Assembly (NCBI GenBank): GCA_019747705.1
Contig: JAIEQM010000055.1
Coordinates: 1-44,016, forward strand
DNA length: 44,016 nt
Direction: 5' to 3'
Source: Chitinophagaceae bacterium
Lineage (GTDB): Bacteria; Bacteroidota; Bacteroidia; Chitinophagales; Chitinophagaceae
How positions within the stretch are numbered: position 1 is the first letter of the stretch; each line of letters opens with the position of its first letter. The notes beneath the pieces were generated by a model. The model saw nothing but the letters and a program-made list of their open reading frames with translations. It was not told the origin of the DNA and made no database searches. Made by a program: the position numbers and the translations under genes. Shown here one piece after another: positions 33,808-41,800 of the stretch.

Positions 33808-34995
33808 ATGATGCTTCGGTTGCTTTCCATAGTTTGTTTTGCGCTGTTGCTAAACGTTGCAAAAGCGCAGGAAGATATGCCACCTGCCAAATTGCTCACC
33901 AGTTTTAAGTTTGAACAGTTAACAGGCGGTATTGTTATACTGCGTGCCACACTGGATAAGTTTGGTGATACACTCAATTTTATACTGGATACGGGCAGCG
34001 GCGGCATATCGCTTGACACACTTACAGCCGCTTATTACAAATTAAAAATTGAATCCAGCGAAAAAACGGTTAAGGGTATTGGTGGTATAAAACCACTTAC
34101 GTTTTACCGTGGCGGCACATTGCATTTTAAGGGGCTTGATGCGGAGGGTCTTGATTTTCATATAAACGATTACCAGATTCTTACTGAAGTATATGGGCTG
34201 CGTGTTGATGGCATTATTGGCTATAGTTTTTTGCGCCGCTTTATTGTGGCAATAGATTATGATAAACAATTACTGAGTGTGTATGCACCCGGAAAGTTTA
34301 AATACCCCCGCTCGGGAACATTTTTAAACCCGTTGTTTACAAGCATACCTGTAACCCGGCATGAAGTAGCTGATGACCGCACTTATAACGGCAATTTTTA
34401 TTTTGATACTGGCGCCGGTTTATGTTTAATGTTTAGCGAGCAGTTTATTAAAGACAGCGCTTTTTTAAATAAAAAACGTAAAACCGTAAGCACACAGGTT
34501 GAGGGCCTTGCCGGAAAAATTACCATGCGCCTGAGTACCATGAAAAGCGTAAAGATCGGGGGTTATAAATTTAAAAAAGTACCCATTCATATTTACAATG
34601 ATTCTGTAAATGTGTTTAGCTATCCATCATTAATTGGATTGATAGGCAGCGATTTACTGCGCCGTTTTAATATTGTTATTAATTATCCTGAGCGTTTGAT
34701 TTGTCTTACACCCAATACACACATGCGTGATGCGTTTGATTACAGCTACACAGGGATGAATTATTATTTTATTGATGGCAAAGTGGTGATAACTGAAGTG
34801 CAGCAGGGCAGCCCTGCGGAGAAATCAGGGTTTCAGCCAGGCGATATTATTTTTGGTATTGAAAGTAATTTCAGCAACAGCATACAACAATATAAAACCA
34901 TGTTGCAAACACCCGGGCAAAGAGTTAAGATCATCGTTTTCAGAAACAATCAACCAATGATGCTGGAGCTGAAAGTGGGAAGCATTTTGAAATAA
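33808..34995 (+). CDS. Exported aspartyl protease with PDZ domain
   Basis: A 395-residue protein with a signal peptide (cleavage near AKAQ, residue 21). Two retropepsin-like lobes are seen, with Asp61 in LDTGSGG and Asp200 in FDTGAGL, so the pair could form an active aspartic site in one chain. A PDZ domain follows at about 310-390 (AEKSGFQPGDIIFGIES). Bacteroidota carry many such proteins; substrates are unknown. It is divergent from mqnC with about 180 bases between the starts. Two ATG codons are adjacent at the start. Confidence 0.9.
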   Translation: MMLRLLSIVCFALLLNVAKAQEDMPPAKLLTSFKFEQLTGGIVILRATLDKFGDTLNFILDTGSGGISLDTLTAAYYKLKIESSEKTVKGIGGIKPLTFYRGGTLHFKGLDAEGLDFHINDYQILTEVYGLRVDGIIGYSFLRRFIVAIDYDKQLLSVYAPGKFKYPRSGTFLNPLFTSIPVTRHEVADDRTYNGNFYFDTGAGLCLMFSEQFIKDSAFLNKKRKTVSTQVEGLAGKITMRLSTMKSVKIGGYKFKKVPIHIYNDSVNVFSYPSLIGLIGSDLLRRFNIVINYPERLICLTPNTHMRDAFDYSYTGMNYYFIDGKVVITEVQQGSPAEKSGFQPGDIIFGIESNFSNSIQQYKTMLQTPGQRVKIIVFRNNQPMMLELKVGSILK

Positions 34996-35053
34996 CCATT
35001 AAAAATAAGCAGCCCAATTTTGCACCGACCGGGATGATTATTTTTAATGAGTT

Positions 35054-35086
35054 ATACTATCCCGAAAAACCGGGACAAGTTGTGGC
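35054..35086 (+). repeat. Dispersed hairpin repeat, copy 2 (TCCCG...CGGGA)
   Basis: ATACTATCCCG, AAAAAC loop, CGGGACAAGT, T, GTGGC. It matches the reverse complement of 26707-26739 except in the loop and at two other places. Confidence 0.65.
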
Positions 35087-35254
35087 CAAAAAAAATAAAA
35101 AGGAACACATAAAATAAGTTGTTTGCCTGCGCCTGTGCATACGAGGGGGCGATTGGGCGACGCTCCGTTCATACTTTGTTTTCCAATTGTGCAAACCAGC
35201 CGTTTCAGCCTTGTTCAACCCATTTCTTTTCACAGCATTTAAATCAATGAAATT

Positions 35255-35410
35255 TTTATTTACATTCAAAAAAGACTTTATTCTACACGACAATGAAATT
35301 GTCATTTCCTCTGCGGTCTCCTGCTCTCTGCCCGCCCGGATGAATCGTTCGGACGGGCGTGAGATATTTTTGCACGCAGAGAATGAAGTGCTACGCATTT
35401 CTATAAATTA
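35255..35410 (-). repeat. Long dispersed repeat, copy 2
   Basis: In inverted orientation to 27237-27410. It includes the mirrored words CGCCCGTCCGAACGATTCA and GCCCGCCCGGATGAATCG, the second being part of a hairpin GCCCG ... CGGGC. Confidence 0.75.
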
Positions 35411-35497
35411 TATCTAAATGGTATAAAAGAAATATCACAGTTTATCAGCAAAACTTTCCCGAAATTTGCTGTTCCTCCCAAGAAAGGATTTTTTAGC

Positions 35498-36736
35498 ATG
35501 ACACAATTTGAACGTTTTGTTTTAAGTAACGGATTAAAACTCCTCATCCATAAAGATGCAAGTACACCCATGGCGGTGGTAAATGTGCTGTATGATGTGG
35601 GTGCACGTGATGAAAAAGAATCACAAACCGGTTTTGCCCATTTGTTTGAGCATTTAATGTTTGGCGGCAGCATTAATATCCCTGATTATGATGAACCATT
35701 GCAACTGGCCGGTGGTGAAAACAACGCATACACCACCAATGATTTAACCAATTACTACTGTCAGTTGCCGGCAGAAAATTTAGAAACTGCTTTTTGGCTG
35801 GAGAGCGACCGGATGCTGAGCCTTGCCTTTAATGAAAAAAGCTTGGATACACAACGCAAAGTGGTGAGCGAAGAGTTTAAAGAACATTATCTCAACAAAC
35901 CTTATGGTGATGTGTGGCATAAAATGCGGGAGATGGCATACAAAGTGCATCCGTATAAATGGATGACGATTGGTAAAGAACTCAAACATATTGAAGATGC
36001 ACAATTGCAGGATGTAAAAAACTTTTTCTTTAAACATTATACGCCCAGTAATGCAATATTGGTGGTGGCAGGCAATGTGGAAACGGATAAAGTACTGCAA
36101 CTGGCAGAGAAATGGTTTGCACCTATACCCGCCGGAGAAAAATACATCCGTTCCTTACCACAGGAACCACAGCAAACAGCAGCAGGAAGAATGGAAGTAA
36201 AAGCAGATGTGCCGCTGGATGCGCTTGTTAAAACCTGGCATATGAGCAGCCGTTTGGAGCGTGGTTATTATGTGGCTGATTTGGTAACGGATATTTTGGG
36301 CGGTGGCGCATCTTCCAGGTTGTATCAATCATTGGTGAAAGAACAGCAGTTGTTCAGCAATATTGATTGTTATCATTTTGGAAGTACAGATGCAGGTTTG
36401 ATGACGATTGACGGTAAATTGGTGAAGGGTGTTTCCATTGAAAAAGCAGAAGCGGCGGCAGAAGCAGAGCTCAGCAAAATAAAAGCAGAACTGGTGGATG
36501 AAAAAGAACTGCAGAAGGTAAAGAACAAAACCGAGAGCACTATTTTGTTTGAAGATATGAGTGTGATGAGCCGTGCACAGAGCCTTGCCTTTTATGAACT
36601 GCTGGGCGATGCACAACTGATGGATGAGGAACTGGAAAAATATCAGAGCATTACAGCCGATGAGTTGAGAGAAGAAAGCAGAAAGATTTTTGATGAGAAA
36701 AATAGTAATACGTTGTATTATTTGGCAAAGCATTAG
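35498..36736 (+). CDS. M16 zinc peptidase, cytoplasmic type
   Basis: A 412-residue single-unit M16 peptidase without a signal peptide. Zinc motif HLFEH at 48-52 in GFAHLFEHLMFGGSINIP; the downstream ligand Glu is likely in VVSEEFKEHYLNKPYG. It is the catalytic half of a pair: the gene at 36995 encodes the partner lacking the zinc motif, as with PqqF/YmxG-type or mitochondrial-processing-like pairs. The two genes would form a heterodimeric clam-shell. A small antitoxin-like gene intervenes. Confidence 0.92.
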   Translation: MTQFERFVLSNGLKLLIHKDASTPMAVVNVLYDVGARDEKESQTGFAHLFEHLMFGGSINIPDYDEPLQLAGGENNAYTTNDLTNYYCQLPAENLETAFWLESDRMLSLAFNEKSLDTQRKVVSEEFKEHYLNKPYGDVWHKMREMAYKVHPYKWMTIGKELKHIEDAQLQDVKNFFFKHYTPSNAILVVAGNVETDKVLQLAEKWFAPIPAGEKYIRSLPQEPQQTAAGRMEVKADVPLDALVKTWHMSSRLERGYYVADLVTDILGGGASSRLYQSLVKEQQLFSNIDCYHFGSTDAGLMTIDGKLVKGVSIEKAEAAAEAELSKIKAELVDEKELQKVKNKTESTILFEDMSVMSRAQSLAFYELLGDAQLMDEELEKYQSITADELREESRKIFDEKNSNTLYYLAKH

Positions 36737-36754
36737 TTATAGAGGGGCGTTTCT

Positions 36755-36774
36755 CCCTCTCCTTAAGGAGAGGG
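36755..36774. repeat. Palindromic repeat CCCTCTCC-TTAA-GGAGAGGG
   Basis: A perfect 8-bp stem, followed by TTGGGGTGAGG. It lies just after the M16 stop. Words of this sort are common intergenic repeats in Chitinophagaceae genomes. Confidence 0.6.
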
Positions 36775-36818
36775 TTGGGGTGAGGTGAACTAAAAAATAA
36801 CAAAACAAAAACTCAATC

Positions 36819-36998
36819 ATGACATCCAACAAAAATCTAAATAAAGCGAGAAGTTTATCCGTTAAAGAAGTTCATAGTAAAATAAAAGCCGGGTTAAAAG
36901 ATATTAAAGAAAAAAGAATGATTAATGAAAAGGATGCAGTGAAAGAAATGGAAAGTTGGCTAAAGTTGGGAAACAAAAAGAGTAAGCAACAATCATGA
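36819..36998 (+). CDS. Small antitoxin-like protein between the M16 genes
   Basis: A 59-residue basic, helical protein starting MTSNKNLNKARSLSVKEVHSK. The middle part (IKAGLKDIKEKRMINEKDAV, then KEMESWLKLG) resembles the C-terminal half of RelB/ParD-like antitoxins (IxxGLxDIxxGRxxxxxExxxEIxxWL). No toxin gene is next to it. The last four bases, ATGA, hold its stop and the start of the next M16 gene, so they are translationally coupled. It is short, but the coding case is supported by the coupling. Confidence 0.65.
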   Translation: MTSNKNLNKARSLSVKEVHSKIKAGLKDIKEKRMINEKDAVKEMESWLKLGNKKSKQQS

Positions 36999-38293
36999 GC
37001 GTATTAACACAACAACTAAACAGAACAACCGCACCTTTAATAAAAGATGCCACCGAGTTTGACCTCAAACTCAAGCCCTATCAAAAAATTGTGCTGGATA
37101 ATGGTGTGGAAGTGTATGCCATCAACGCAGGCACGCAGGAAGTCATGAGCCTGGAGCTGGTGTTCTACGCCGGCAACTGGTATGAGCAGCAAAATAATAT
37201 TGCCGCAGCCACCAACGCACTCATTAAAAACGGAACAAAAATCAAAACAGCTTTTGAAATCAATGAGCATTTTGATTACTATGGTTCGCATTTGAGCCGT
37301 GGTTGTTATAATGAAACCGCCAATATTGTACTGCATTGCATCAACCGTCGTTTAGCCACACACTTACCCGTAATTGCCGAGCTGCTTACTGATGCTGTTT
37401 ATCCGCAGCAGGAGCTAGACATCTATAAACAAAATGCAAAGCAGCGGCTGAGTGTGAATTTAAAAAAATGTGACTTTGTTGCGGGGCGTTTGATAGATGA
37501 ATACGTTTTTGGCAAAAATCATCCGTATGGTGTGTACAGCAATGCGGTGGATTATGATGCCGTGCAGCAAGAAATGCTATTAGAGTATTATCATCAATAT
37601 TATACCAATGGCCGCTGCATCATTTTTGCCGGGGGTTTATTGCCTGATGATTTTGAACAGCAGCTGAACAAAACCATTGGTCAGTTACCCTTGAATCAAA
37701 AACCAACAGCAAATATTGTTCATCCCCTCACGCCTTCCGCTGAAAAAAAATACAGAATCATCAATGATGAAAAAGGTGTGCAGGGCGCTATCCGTTTGGC
37801 ACAGCCATTTCCCAACCGCCATCATCCCGATTTTCAAAAAGTGCAGGTGTTGAATACATTGTTCGGTGGATTTTTTGGTTCACGGTTAATGAGCAATATC
37901 CGTGAAGACAAAGGTTATACTTACGGTATTCACAGTTATGTAATGAATCATATTTCCACCACGGCATGGATGGTTAGTACCGAAGCCGGAAGAGATGTAT
38001 GTGAAGCAACTATTAAAGAGGTGTATAATGAAATGGAAGAGCTGTGTAATGAACTGGTGGATGAGGAGGAGTTGCAATTGGTAAAGAATTATTTAATTGG
38101 AACCATACTGGGCGATTTGGATGGCCCGTTTCATATTACCGGCCGCTGGAAAAATTTAATACTGAATGGCCTGGATGAAAATTATTTTTATCATTCAGTA
38201 AACACCATTAAAACCATTTCAGCAGAAGAGCTAAAAGAACTGGCCAATAAATATTTGCAGCCGGAAAAGTTTTATGAACTGGTGGTTGTTTAA
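36995..38293 (+). CDS. M16-like protein without zinc motif (partner subunit)
   Basis: A 432-residue M16-fold protein. The segment where HxxEH should be reads NNIAAATNALIKNGT, so it has no catalytic zinc site. Other M16 parts are present: NGVEVYAINAGTQ, LFGGFFGSRLMSNIREDKGYTYGIHSYV (the R-Y region). It most likely pairs with the active M16 protein from 35498. No signal peptide. The start overlaps the stop of the small upstream gene. Confidence 0.9.
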   Translation: MSVLTQQLNRTTAPLIKDATEFDLKLKPYQKIVLDNGVEVYAINAGTQEVMSLELVFYAGNWYEQQNNIAAATNALIKNGTKIKTAFEINEHFDYYGSHLSRGCYNETANIVLHCINRRLATHLPVIAELLTDAVYPQQELDIYKQNAKQRLSVNLKKCDFVAGRLIDEYVFGKNHPYGVYSNAVDYDAVQQEMLLEYYHQYYTNGRCIIFAGGLLPDDFEQQLNKTIGQLPLNQKPTANIVHPLTPSAEKKYRIINDEKGVQGAIRLAQPFPNRHHPDFQKVQVLNTLFGGFFGSRLMSNIREDKGYTYGIHSYVMNHISTTAWMVSTEAGRDVCEATIKEVYNEMEELCNELVDEEELQLVKNYLIGTILGDLDGPFHITGRWKNLILNGLDENYFYHSVNTIKTISAEELKELANKYLQPEKFYELVVV

Positions 38294-38296
38294 ACC

Positions 38297-38334
38297 CTGA
38301 CGGTCCCGATAGCTATCGGGACAAACCCCGTCAG
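38297..38334. repeat. Nested hairpin with 20-bp perfect palindrome
   Basis: GTCCCGATAGCTATCGGGAC at 38303-38322 is a perfect palindrome, enclosed by CTGACGG / CCGTCAG (38297-38303 with 38328-38334). It begins 4 bases after the M16-like stop. No T-run follows, so it could be a repeat or an mRNA 3'-end structure. A related piece, GTAGCTATCGGGG, is at 20374-20386. Confidence 0.65.
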
Positions 38335-38393
38335 CGGTTATGCAGATTGTTTAAGGGGCAATAAATTAATAACGTTAAACTCCTTGTTTAAAA

Positions 38394-38753
38394 ATGAACT
38401 TCATCATTAAAGTACTCATCACCGCAGTTAATGCTTTTTTACTGGCCTATGTTTTGCCGGGTGTTGAAATCAAAGATTTTTTAACCGCCATACTTGTAGC
38501 GTTTGTACTGGCGTTGCTGGATGCGGTTGTAAAACCCATCTTGATTTTGTTTACATTACCTGCTACCATTTTTACGCTGGGATTATTTTTATTTGTAATT
38601 AATGCCTGTATTATCTTACTGGATGCACATTTTGTGGGTGGTTTTAAAGTAGATGGTTTTTGGTATGCATTATTGTTCAGCATTTGCTTATCGCTCATCA
38701 ACTCATTGGTGCATAAGAGTATTTTAAAAGAGAAAAAAACCGGTAACCAGTAA
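38394..38753 (+). CDS. Phage-holin-family (PF04020) membrane protein
   Basis: A 119-residue protein with four hydrophobic segments and the pattern of the 4-TM holin superfamily IV: NAFLLAYVLPGVEIKDFLTAILVAFVLALLDAVVKPILILFTLPATIFTLGLFLFVINA. Despite the name, these are chromosomal proteins without known lysis role. It is 10 bases upstream of the E1 gene and probably in its operon. Confidence 0.9.
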   Translation: MNFIIKVLITAVNAFLLAYVLPGVEIKDFLTAILVAFVLALLDAVVKPILILFTLPATIFTLGLFLFVINACIILLDAHFVGGFKVDGFWYALLFSICLSLINSLVHKSILKEKKTGNQ

Positions 38754-38763
38754 CGATTTTTAA

Positions 38764-40833
38764 ATGCAATTCAACCGAAAATATTTAAGTAACGAAGAGC
38801 TTCTTCATATTTACCGCAGCATCCTGTGGCCACGTATGATAGAAGAAAAAATGCTGGTGCTGTTAAGGCAGGGAAAAATTTCAAAATGGTTCAGCGGCAT
38901 TGGTCAGGAAGCGATTGCTGTTGGTGCTACATTGGCATTGCAAAATGATGAATGGGTGTTTCCGTTACATCGTAATCTTGGTGTATTTACCACACGCAAT
39001 ATGCCGTTACATAAATTGTTTATGCAGTGGCAGGGCAATAAAGAAGGGTACAGCAAAGGAAGAGAACGCAGTTTTCATTTTGGAAGTAAAGAACATCATA
39101 TCTGCGGAATGATTTCACATCTTGGTCCGCAATTGGCCATTGCAGATGGTGTGGCGCTTGCACATAAGTTGAGAAAAGAAAATAAAGTAGCAATTGCCTT
39201 TACAGGTGAAGGCGGAACCAGTGAAGGTGATTTTCATGAAGCATTGAATGTAGCTGCTGTGTGGGATCTGCCGGTGATTTTTATTATTGAAAATAATGGT
39301 TATGGATTAAGTACGCCCACCAATGAACAATACCGTTGTGATCATTTGGTGGAGCGTGCCAAAGGTTATGGCATGGAAGGCGTGCGTATTGACGGCAATA
39401 ATATTTTATCAGTTTATGATACCATAAAAGGTGTACGGGAGTTTTGTATTGAAAATCAAAAACCCTATTTGATTGAATGCAGCACCTTTCGTATGCGTGG
39501 GCATGAAGAAGCCAGCGGCACCAAATATGTTCCTTCTTATTTGTTTGACATCTGGAAAGAAAAAGACCCCATTAAAAATTTTGAAGACTATTTACTTGCA
39601 GAAAATGTTTTATCAGATGAGTTGGTTGAAACCATCCGCAATGAATTCAAACAAAAAATAGATGATGAATTAAGCATTGGTTTTAATGCCAGGCCGATGG
39701 TGGTGGATACGGAGGAGGAGATGGAGGATGTGTACAGCCCCCGGCCCCCTAAATCCCCCCAAGGGGGACTTTCTGGCTCACAGCCCTTACTTATCGACAA
39801 CTCAACTATTTCATCATTCACTCTGAAAAGCGTGGCTGGTGCAGAAGCAGCTTCCCCTTCGGGGGGACGGAAGGGGGCTCGTCTTATTGATGCCATCAGC
39901 GATGGCCTCCGCCAATCGATGCAACATCATCCCAATCTTATCATCATGGGTCAGGATATTGCAGAGTATGGAGGTGCCTTTAAAATAACAGAAGGGTTTG
40001 TAAAAGAGTTTGGTAAAGAACGTATCCGCAACACACCCATTTGTGAAAGTGCAATCGTTGGTGCCGCCATGGGTTTGAGTTTGGAAGGATACAAAGCGGT
40101 GATGGAAATGCAGTTTGCTGATTTTGTAACGGTAGGTTTTAATCAAATTGTAAACAATCTTGCAAAACTTTATTATCGCTGGGGACAAAATGCAGATGTG
40201 GTGATTCGCATGCCCACAGGTGCAGGTGTGGGTGCAGGGCCGTTTCATTCACAGAGTAATGAAGCATGGTTTACTAAAGTGCCGGGGTTGAAGATTGTTT
40301 ATCCGAGCACACCGGTGGATGCAAAAGGTTTGTTGATTGCAGCAATCAACGATCCCAATCCGGTGATGTATTTTGAGCATAAAGCATTGTACCGTTCCGT
40401 TAGCGGATATGTGCCTGAAGAATATTATGAAATTGAAATTGGTAAAGCACGGCATGTAAGAAGCGGTGATGAAATTTCAATCATCACATACGGCGCCGGT
40501 GTGCATTGGGCTGAAGATTATGCAGCAGAACATCCTGAAATGTCTATTGATATTTTGGATTTGCGTTCACTGGCTCCTTTAGATTATGCTGCTATTCGTG
40601 CAGCAGTACAAAGAACAGGTCGTGTGTTGCTTTTACATGAAGACACGCTCATCAGCGGTATTGGCGGTGAAATTGCTGCATGGATTGCCGAGCATTGTTT
40701 TGCATTGCTGGATGCACCGGTGATGCGTTGTGCTTCACTTGACACTCCCATACCTTTTAATATAGAGCTGGAACAAAGCTTCCTTGCCAAATCAAGATTA
40801 GATGAAGCGCTTCAGAAGTTGATTGGTTATTGA
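38764..40833 (+). CDS. 2-oxoacid dehydrogenase E1, fused alpha and beta subunits
   Basis: A 689-residue thiamine-diphosphate enzyme, E1 of a branched-chain-type 2-oxoacid dehydrogenase complex. The alpha part spans about 1-324 and has the ThDP motif GEGG...IIENN at 148-178. The beta part spans about 373-689 (RLIDAISDGLRQSM, then FADFVTVGFNQIVNN, PTGAGVGAGPFHSQ). The linker at about 325-372 (SPRPPKSPQGGL, SPSGGRKGA) comes from an inserted palindromic DNA repeat of 144 bases that keeps the frame. E2 and E3 genes are elsewhere. The last 16 codons are echoed just after the stop. Confidence 0.93.
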   Translation: MQFNRKYLSNEELLHIYRSILWPRMIEEKMLVLLRQGKISKWFSGIGQEAIAVGATLALQNDEWVFPLHRNLGVFTTRNMPLHKLFMQWQGNKEGYSKGRERSFHFGSKEHHICGMISHLGPQLAIADGVALAHKLRKENKVAIAFTGEGGTSEGDFHEALNVAAVWDLPVIFIIENNGYGLSTPTNEQYRCDHLVERAKGYGMEGVRIDGNNILSVYDTIKGVREFCIENQKPYLIECSTFRMRGHEEASGTKYVPSYLFDIWKEKDPIKNFEDYLLAENVLSDELVETIRNEFKQKIDDELSIGFNARPMVVDTEEEMEDVYSPRPPKSPQGGLSGSQPLLIDNSTISSFTLKSVAGAEAASPSGGRKGARLIDAISDGLRQSMQHHPNLIIMGQDIAEYGGAFKITEGFVKEFGKERIRNTPICESAIVGAAMGLSLEGYKAVMEMQFADFVTVGFNQIVNNLAKLYYRWGQNADVVIRMPTGAGVGAGPFHSQSNEAWFTKVPGLKIVYPSTPVDAKGLLIAAINDPNPVMYFEHKALYRSVSGYVPEEYYEIEIGKARHVRSGDEISIITYGAGVHWAEDYAAEHPEMSIDILDLRSLAPLDYAAIRAAVQRTGRVLLLHEDTLISGIGGEIAAWIAEHCFALLDAPVMRCASLDTPIPFNIELEQSFLAKSRLDEALQKLIGY
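39736..39879 (+). repeat. Palindromic repeat element inserted in frame in the E1 gene
   Basis: A 144-base element (48 codons, no stop). The left end starts AGCCCCCGGCCCCCTAAATC and has the hairpin CCCCC-CAA-GGGGG; the right end reads CCCC-TTC-GGGGGG and finishes GGAAGGGGGCT. The ends are inverted (AGCCCCC ... GGGGGCT). This type is usually intergenic in Bacteroidota. Here it encodes the linker between the two E1 domains. Confidence 0.75.
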
Positions 40834-40836
40834 TAG

Positions 40837-40870
40837 CTCACTCGCCCTGAGCGAAGTCGAAGGGTGGCGA
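40837..40870. repeat. CCTGAGCGAAGTCGAAGG hairpin repeat
   Basis: TCGCC ... GGCGA arms enclose CCTGAGCGAAGTCGAAGG, a widespread bacterial intergenic hairpin word. It lies between the E1 stop and a second, diverged copy of the E1 3' end. Confidence 0.7.
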
Positions 40871-40914
40871 AAGCAAGATTGGGTGAAACAGTACAGAAGC
40901 TGATGGATTATTAA
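40867..40914 (+). pseudogene. Diverged duplicate of the E1 3' end
   Basis: Matches 40786-40833 at 36 of 48 bases without gaps. It encodes AKARLGETVQKLMDY and stop, against AKSRLDEALQKLIGY and stop in the gene. It lies exactly 81 bases further on, in the same frame, and has no start. Confidence 0.75.
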
Positions 40915-40968
40915 TATGCAGAAAAACAGGTTGGCGAAAATTCGTTATCATAAATAGTATAGCAATAA

Positions 40969-41532
40969 ATGCCTGAGCTTTTTATTTTAGCTGGACCTAA
41001 CGGTGCCGGTAAAACTACTGCTGCAAAAACACTATTGCCATCGGTTTTTGAAACTGATATTTTTATTAATGCTGATATAATCGCTTCAGAATTAAATCCA
41101 TCCAATCCTGAATCTGTTGCAATAAAGGCAGGGAGAATAATGATTGAAAGAATTCAAACAACATTATCTCAGAAAAAGACTTTTGCAATTGAAACTACAT
41201 TAGCCACAAAAATGTATTTCAATCTTATTAAGCAGGCATATCAAAATGGTTATGATATCATACTTTACTTTTTTTATCTTCCCTCTTCTGATATGGCAAA
41301 GGAGAGGGTAAAGCTGCGGGTGAGTAAAGGAGGGCATTCGATACCCGAAAGTATTATTGAAAGACGCTACGAAGCTGGGATTGCCAATTTTTTCGAATAT
41401 ATTCAAATAGTAAACCGCTGGTATTTATATGAAAATGTAAGACCTGAACCGGAACTTATTGCAAGAGGAGAGATGCCGGATACAGTAATAATTTATAACT
41501 TTGAATTATGGGAAAGGTTAAAGAAAAAATAG
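40969..41532 (+). CDS. Zeta-toxin-like P-loop kinase
   Basis: A 187-residue protein with Walker A GPNGAGKT at 9-16, INADIIASELNP (the Asp expected to bind substrate) and AIETTLATK, all as in the zeta-toxin family. Zeta toxins phosphorylate UDP-N-acetylglucosamine; chromosomal relatives may have other substrates. The C-terminal FELWERLKKK completes the domain. The next gene overlaps its end by 25 bases. Confidence 0.88.
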   Translation: MPELFILAGPNGAGKTTAAKTLLPSVFETDIFINADIIASELNPSNPESVAIKAGRIMIERIQTTLSQKKTFAIETTLATKMYFNLIKQAYQNGYDIILYFFYLPSSDMAKERVKLRVSKGGHSIPESIIERRYEAGIANFFEYIQIVNRWYLYENVRPEPELIARGEMPDTVIIYNFELWERLKKK

Positions 41533-41690
41533 GCTTCTCGGAAAAAGCAGAAAAAGAGTTTTCCAAGACACAAAAAGCGCTTACCAAAGCGGCAGTAAAT
41601 ATTATTGCCGAAACCAAAGCCAAAAATTCTTACCTGGTAATTGCCGATAAAAAAGGCAACATCAAAAAAATACCGGCAAAGGATTTATAA
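41508..41690 (+). CDS. Small partner of the zeta-like kinase, possible antitoxin
   Basis: A 60-residue lysine-rich protein, MGKVKEKIGFSEKAEKEFSKTQ..., ending YLVIADKKGNIKKIPAKDL. It has a helical N-terminus and a short beta-hairpin-like C-terminus. The 25-base overlap with the kinase gene implies a joint role. In epsilon/zeta systems the antitoxin normally comes first; here it is second. No clear epsilon similarity. Confidence 0.75.
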   Translation: MGKVKEKIGFSEKAEKEFSKTQKALTKAAVNIIAETKAKNSYLVIADKKGNIKKIPAKDL

Positions 41691-41800
41691 TTACTCGCAA
41701 CGAAAGTTGTAAAGCAGGATATCACCTAATTAATCAATCTAGCATACTTTTGGCGACACGATTTTTGTGCGACATACCTATTTTCATACTACTCGATATT

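Larger units (their letters stand above)
34996..35497. other. 502-base repeat-bearing intergenic region
   Basis: No supported gene. It contains the hairpin repeat at 35054-35086 (partner at 26707-26739) and the long dispersed repeat at 35255-35410 (partner at 27237-27410). A 113-codon frame on the minus strand follows the repeat and probably does not code. Confidence 0.7.

Noticed and set aside
35057..35398. Minus-strand open frame of 113 codons
   Set aside because: It covers the other copy of the dispersed repeat and a hairpin repeat. The similarity to the frame at 27.3 kb comes from the DNA repeat, not from a shared protein.
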